NCBI GenBank assembly: GCA_019638275.1
Contig: JAHBUC010000015.1
Span: 44,426-108,425 of the forward strand
Length of the DNA: 64,000 nt
Source of the DNA: Cyclobacteriaceae bacterium
GTDB taxonomy: Bacteria > Bacteroidota > Bacteroidia > Cytophagales > Cyclobacteriaceae
Direction: 5' to 3'
Shown here: one piece after another, positions 62,419 through 64,000 of the stretch
How positions within the stretch are numbered: the first letter of the stretch is position 1
How the letters are laid out: each line of letters starts with the position of its first letter
Position numbers and translations under genes: made by a program
Notes under the pieces: model-generated
Databases searched by the model: none
Told to the model about the DNA's origin: nothing
The model's input: the letters and a program-made list of their open reading frames with translations, nothing else

Positions 62419-63159
62419 CTAGAACCCTATCGAATTCCCTCCATCCACAGGCACTACTGTTCCGGTAATGAAAGTAGAATCATCGGAGGCGAGGAAGTAA
62501 GCTGCGTTGGCTACATCGTCAGGGTTACCCAATCGTCCCATTGGTGTGCGCGACAATACTTTTTGTTTTCTTTCCGGATCGCTATTCAATGCCGTAGCCG
62601 ACATTTTGGTGGCAATAAAACCGGGAGCGATACAATTTACACGGACGCCATGGGGAGAAAGCTCAACGGCCAGGGTTCGTGTCATCCCTTCAATGGCTGT
62701 TTTGGATGCCGCATACGCCACTACTCCTGGCAAGCCGTATTGCGCAGCCATTGAGCTGATGTTGATGATGCTGCCTGATTTTTTCTCCACCATACTTTTA
62801 GCCACTTCGCGCGTAAGCGCAAATACGCTGGTGAGGTTGGTGAGCAGTATCTGCTGAAACTCCTGATCGGTAACTTCGAGTGCACTTTTCTTCAGGTTGA
62901 TGCCGGCATTGTTTACCAGAATATCCACCTGACCATGCTCCTGAATAATCCGGTTAACAAGTTCAGGGATGCTATTCAAGTTGGTAATATCGAACGAAAT
63001 GGCCTGACCGTTTTCACCCAGCAAGTTGGCTGCTTCATTCAGCCTTTGTTCATCACGACCGATGATAATGGTGTGTATGTTCTGACAGGCAAGCTTACGG
63101 GCAATAGCAAAACCAATTCCTGATGATCCTCCGGTTACGATGGCAATCTTTTTTCCCAT
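62419..63159 (-). CDS. SDR oxidoreductase, possible D-mannonate oxidoreductase
   Basis: A 246-residue short-chain dehydrogenase: GGSSGIGFA (10-18), NNAG, ISSMAAQYGLPGVVAYAASK (Ser-Tyr-Lys set) and the C-terminal PVDGGNSIGF. FabG-like in sequence, but placed between uxuA and GH67. In Bacteroidetes glucuronate clusters such an SDR can replace UxuB by turning fructuronate to mannonate; the role is inferred from context. No long-chain UxuB is present in the window. Confidence 0.85.
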   Translation of the reverse strand: MGKKIAIVTGGSSGIGFAIARKLACQNIHTIIIGRDEQRLNEAANLLGENGQAISFDITNLNSIPELVNRIIQEHGQVDILVNNAGINLKKSALEVTDQEFQQILLTNLTSVFALTREVAKSMVEKKSGSIINISSMAAQYGLPGVVAYAASKTAIEGMTRTLAVELSPHGVRVNCIAPGFIATKMSATALNSDPERKQKVLSRTPMGRLGNPDDVANAAYFLASDDSTFITGTVVPVDGGNSIGF

Positions 63160-63181
63160 GCGGTATAATAATTAAACCTTA

Positions 63182-64000
63182 TCACCACTGCGGCCTGATG
63201 CCGGGTGCGTAAGGAAATTCCAAATTCATATAATAGTCTAATGTGTTTTCTGGCTTTTCCAATCCTTTCGGTATGGGCAAACCAGAAAAGCTTTGAAAGT
63301 ACAACACGCAGGCGTTGCGCCACCAGATGGCTTCGTTGTATTGAATTTCTAGCAACATCTTCACGTGCTCAAATCGTTCACGGTCAATCTTTCCTTCCAT
63401 CACATTCCATTGCTGTTGAAACGTTTTTACTTCATCTGCGCCAGCATAATAGTGGTGACAAATTTCTTCCCATAGCGTTTTTCCAGATTTTAGTTTTTCA
63501 GTCCAGCCCACATGATGAAACCACAGCAGAAACTTTTCAGGACAGTGTTCACGTGAACCAAACAGGTTGGCAACGGTCTTTACATACTGCGCAATGGCAT
63601 TGCTGCCTGATGCTGTGCGGTTAAAACCAATGCCTTCTTTGCTTGCCTGGTGATAATATACGGATGTCCAATCGGCACGGTGTTTATCTTTGATCCACGG
63701 TGCAGGCCCGTAATGATGACTCCAACCCATGATGTGGTGTAGCCCAAGTGGCGTCATATACGACACGGTGGTTTCCCAGGAGTTGTCCATGATTTCTTTT
63801 ACTGGATTTACAAAACCAACATCGTTGGTGAACGTCATGCGTATCCACTCATCGGCTATTTGATTGGCCGAAAGCTGATGATCCCAGGCCAACCTTCCGA
63901 ATGCATACCAGTTGGCTTGTGCGAAGGGATGACCCGTCCAGTTTCTATCCGTGCCGATGTTGGCTACACCGGCAATACCTGAAAGCTGGTGGTTGTTGAG
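63182..64000 (-). CDS. Alpha-glucuronidase (GH67), C-terminal part
   Basis: The frame is open to the window edge and continues beyond. Visible: GVANIGTDRNWTGHPFAQAN, WYAFGRLAW, LSANQIADEW, LHHIMGWSHHYGPAP and the C-terminal LDYYMNLEFPYAPGIRPQW, all GH67 features. GH67 removes 4-O-methyl-glucuronic acid from xylo-oligosaccharides. It feeds the uxaC/SDR/uxuA route. About 272 residues of a ~700-residue enzyme are seen. Confidence 0.93.
   Translation of the reverse strand, partial: LNNHQLSGIAGVANIGTDRNWTGHPFAQANWYAFGRLAWDHQLSANQIADEWIRMTFTNDVGFVNPVKEIMDNSWETTVSYMTPLGLHHIMGWSHHYGPAPWIKDKHRADWTSVYYHQASKEGIGFNRTASGSNAIAQYVKTVANLFGSREHCPEKFLLWFHHVGWTEKLKSGKTLWEEICHHYYAGADEVKTFQQQWNVMEGKIDRERFEHVKMLLEIQYNEAIWWRNACVLYFQSFSGLPIPKGLEKPENTLDYYMNLEFPYAPGIRPQW

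Overview
The window looks like a chromosomal segment of a Bacteroidota bacterium, most likely of the Cytophagales type (inferred from gene content only, no database search). Evidence: a SusC/SusD pair, two very large proteins with C-terminal type IX secretion (T9SS) sorting domains, Bacteroidetes-type lipoprotein signals, a menaquinone cluster, LpxK and a Bacteroidetes-type putative porin.

Layout. (1) 1-2922: end of an exopolysaccharide cluster on the minus strand, with two family 2 glycosyltransferases (one cut by the window edge), an initiating sugar transferase whose N-terminus resembles a decayed receiver domain, and a stand-alone response regulator overlapping it. (2) 3133-9348: menaquinone genes on the minus strand (hotdog thioesterase, menF, menD, menB, then a broken VapBC-type toxin-antitoxin pair, a TerB-like gene and menE). 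(3) 9442-24985: housekeeping and envelope genes, including a phosphatase, a TPR protein, a coiled-coil protein with a decayed zinc ribbon, a Nif3-like protein, lpxK, a frameshifted porin, a MiaE-like diiron protein, a 1331-residue T9SS beta-propeller protein, an ABC permease and an OsmC protein. (4) 25092-25178: tRNA-Ser(CGA). (5) 25293-55734: a pectin utilization locus. (6) 56099-60955: a small island of unrelated accessory genes. (7) 61085-64000: a glucuronate arm with uxuA, an SDR oxidoreductase and a GH67 alpha-glucuronidase cut by the window edge.

How the pectin locus works. The minus-strand operon kduI-kduD-lacI-uxaC-uxaB handles intracellular uronate catabolism. The plus-strand half starts with susC-susD and a FN3/beta-helix lipoprotein. 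It continues with a PL1 lyase, a 2018-residue T9SS PL1 lyase, a CE12 acetylesterase, a GH28 polygalacturonase, a DUF4861 protein, a GH105 hydrolase, a second PL1 lyase, an alpha/beta esterase, a CE8 pectin methylesterase and a GH43. Three similar CG-centred palindromes lie in or next to the divergent promoter region and are the natural targets of the LacI-family regulator encoded in the operon. Altronate dehydratase, KDG kinase and aldolase, and a uronate importer are not in the window.

The most unusual signal is that the gaps between enzyme modules in the 3' half of the pectin locus (47.4-56.1 kb) are filled by two families of palindromic repeats. One of these appears to have become the start codon and signal peptide of the pectin methylesterase gene.
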